Of a stretch of 16,877 bases of DNA, positions 16,701 to 16,877 are shown one piece after another. The first letter of the stretch is position 1. The number at the start of each line of letters is the position of its first letter. Origin of the DNA: Planctomycetota bacterium (lineage in GTDB: Bacteria > Planctomycetota > PUPC01 > DSUN01); assembly GCA_016872875.1 (NCBI GenBank), contig VGYW01000163.1:1-16877 (forward strand), written 5' to 3'. The notes beneath the pieces were generated by a model, which was not told the origin of the DNA, made no database searches, and saw nothing but the letters and a program-made list of their open reading frames with translations. A program made the position numbers and the translations under genes.

Positions 16701-16877
16701 CATGAGCTGGCCGGGCTTCGGACCCTCGTTCCGCGACTGGAACCACGACACGCATGCGGGGACGGGGCGGCTCGCGCTGTTCCCGGAGATGGAGGACTAC
16801 ATGGTCTGGGCCGTGAACGAGTTCCTGAAACGAGGCGTGATTGACGGCGTCTACTGGGACGATGCCAGCGTGGGCTA
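13789..16877 (+). CDS. Secreted DUF6067-type glycoside-hydrolase-like protein with two LamG domains (3' end outside window)
   Basis: An open frame of 1029 codons running off the window. ATG 13789 has GGAGG (13778-13782) 6 nt upstream and begins a signal peptide, MPRFLLLLGLAAALGGAALA; ATG 13783 directly abuts the GGAGG and is less likely. Two concanavalin A-like LamG domains follow: residues about 100-285 (GFTLDFWFRG, WHHLALIVDA, LQGVVDEIRL) and about 315-520 (GTVEFWFRPLDW, PTVYVNGQPQ, LLDEFTVYA). From about 644 (KPAWLGNTLG) the protein matches the DUF6067-type region of the gene at 3257: GLPSRIETLKQPVLAAP resembles GLPVQIEANGGLVLAAP there, and IWLGTDDAGLYFGAENDKGW resembles LWVGTEQRGLLWCADSDRGW. 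The last visible residues, DGVYWDDASVGY, put Asp1024 opposite Asp911 of that protein. LamG domains commonly bind polysaccharides. It is likely translationally coupled to the URO-D gene, whose stop is 2 nt upstream. Confidence 0.85.
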   Translation, partial: MPRFLLLLGLAAALGGAALAYESPGPKAPVPEHSCPWVEMNQPDIHTLFLWKFSSGKDRDAEVGAILDKGDLEDLLHEKGTSSGGLVETRDKIEPKLNGDAKRAASLGRFGGGLVLGGAGYAEGVGTFSALLGSDGGFTLDFWFRGSKAERPSVPADGRILLALPDSSGKPLVSVAWSGAASAVLAVAGVERLRVPVRETADGWHHLALIVDAPRGQPDSATLSLTVDGVTAKADRPDPFHPIPWFRGVPARLGPKLFIGGAPGQPGLQGVVDEIRLTKGVKHMYPWNPGAQERTRRREEIELRPPFFRSCQVLTRFRFDGDLKPDAFAGLSWTGRTDAARSRPGIQGQALDLSGVDRTGFAMKGFYILPEKEGTVEFWFRPLDWNNFYVGEYDGRDVQAQWLMTLTAKDALYATPSKNIEVMRGRACRDMKLRWQPIHPGVWTHVLVSVKDGGPTVYVNGQPQKLWQAGLVLRGHPHSTEPLKKWRERTGGKDGDDTWTLAFVPSHTLLDEFTVYASAMSQEEAWNAYARWLPDAAAQMKPLPAFRVDFDYFAHSWDRQERLVIRLACLPVGNSRPASADLEVRDEKGETLLSIQKQPLDAGGCVACTLRKALSFGRYPVVVRSRGADGAVLKEEKQEYVREKPAWLGNTLGKDRTVPPPWTPIAVDGRKLRMVDREIELGANGLPSRIETLKQPVLAAPVTVRAGNAELTGQGPIFTETAPDRVAWKTALGGAGLTADLDAWMEFDGLLYCAIALKPAAGAEATVEDLDVDFPMAADRATQLLANGGGNDFRASWIATLLPDGKGSVWRSSDKPYPAFCRADGITNFMPHIWLGTDDAGLYFGAENDKGWTVDGPLPAQEVLRGEKAVTLRMNIIREPAVIPASGRRFHFVLLPTPAKPEPPDWRRRMLGGVNFASVDSFGGFNLKTNPADPTSGDAFRLEPHSWEYAAAQAKGCREKYNQGLCILYSDMSWPGFGPSFRDWNHDTHAGTGRLALFPEMEDYMVWAVNEFLKRGVIDGVYWDDASVG

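Overview
The window is high-GC bacterial DNA from a carbohydrate-degrading bacterium. The gene content is a hybrid GntR/LacI-type regulator, very large secreted glycoside-hydrolase-like proteins of the DUF6067 and DUF6259 types, a sialate O-acetylesterase-like protein, a URO-D-family protein, LamG and CBM9-like modules, and a neutral-ceramidase-type remnant. This mix is typical of the PVC group (Planctomycetota, Lentisphaerota, Kiritimatiellota) or a similar uncultured lineage. That placement is inferred from gene types; there is no rRNA or tRNA here to fix it. No SusC/SusD pair, transporter or CRISPR array is visible.

Positions 1-1855 are a graveyard of rearranged fragments. The window opens inside an SGNH/GDSL-type hydrolase gene whose 3' end runs, near position 780, into a piece of a different gene in the opposite orientation. 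That reversed piece (beta-helix-like, then helical-toroid-like) carries an in-frame amber stop and is cut at 1359/1360 by the end of an IS21-family element. Only the istB 3' part and one terminus with its internal direct repeats survive from the element. Beyond istB is the start of what looks like a second, unrelated zinc-ribbon transposase. The stretch 1856-2036 holds no gene that I can see.

Positions 2037-16877 form a co-directional cluster on the + strand: promoter and tandem-repeat operator candidate, GntR/LacI-type regulator (2107-3219), CBM9-like plus DUF6067 secreted giant (3257-7300), sialate O-acetylesterase-like protein with a long C-terminal extension (7421-10006), DUF6259 secreted protein (10042-12432), a 50-codon remnant of a neutral-ceramidase-like gene (12457-12612), a URO-D-family protein that appears to start at ATA (12644-13786), and a second DUF6067-type giant with two LamG domains that runs off the window (13789-16877). 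Gaps are short and every intact gene has a good Shine-Dalgarno sequence, so this reads as one operon-like locus.

Functional reading (inference): the regulator senses a sugar. The four secreted proteins bind, de-esterify and hydrolyse a decorated polysaccharide or glycoconjugate outside the cytoplasm. The cytosolic URO-D-family protein may act on a product of this process, for example in methyl transfer. The substrate cannot be told from sequence. The points most worth a second look are the pair of remotely similar DUF6067 giants with different binding modules, the ATA start, the ceramidase scar between two operon genes, and the IS21-mediated wreckage next to the regulator.
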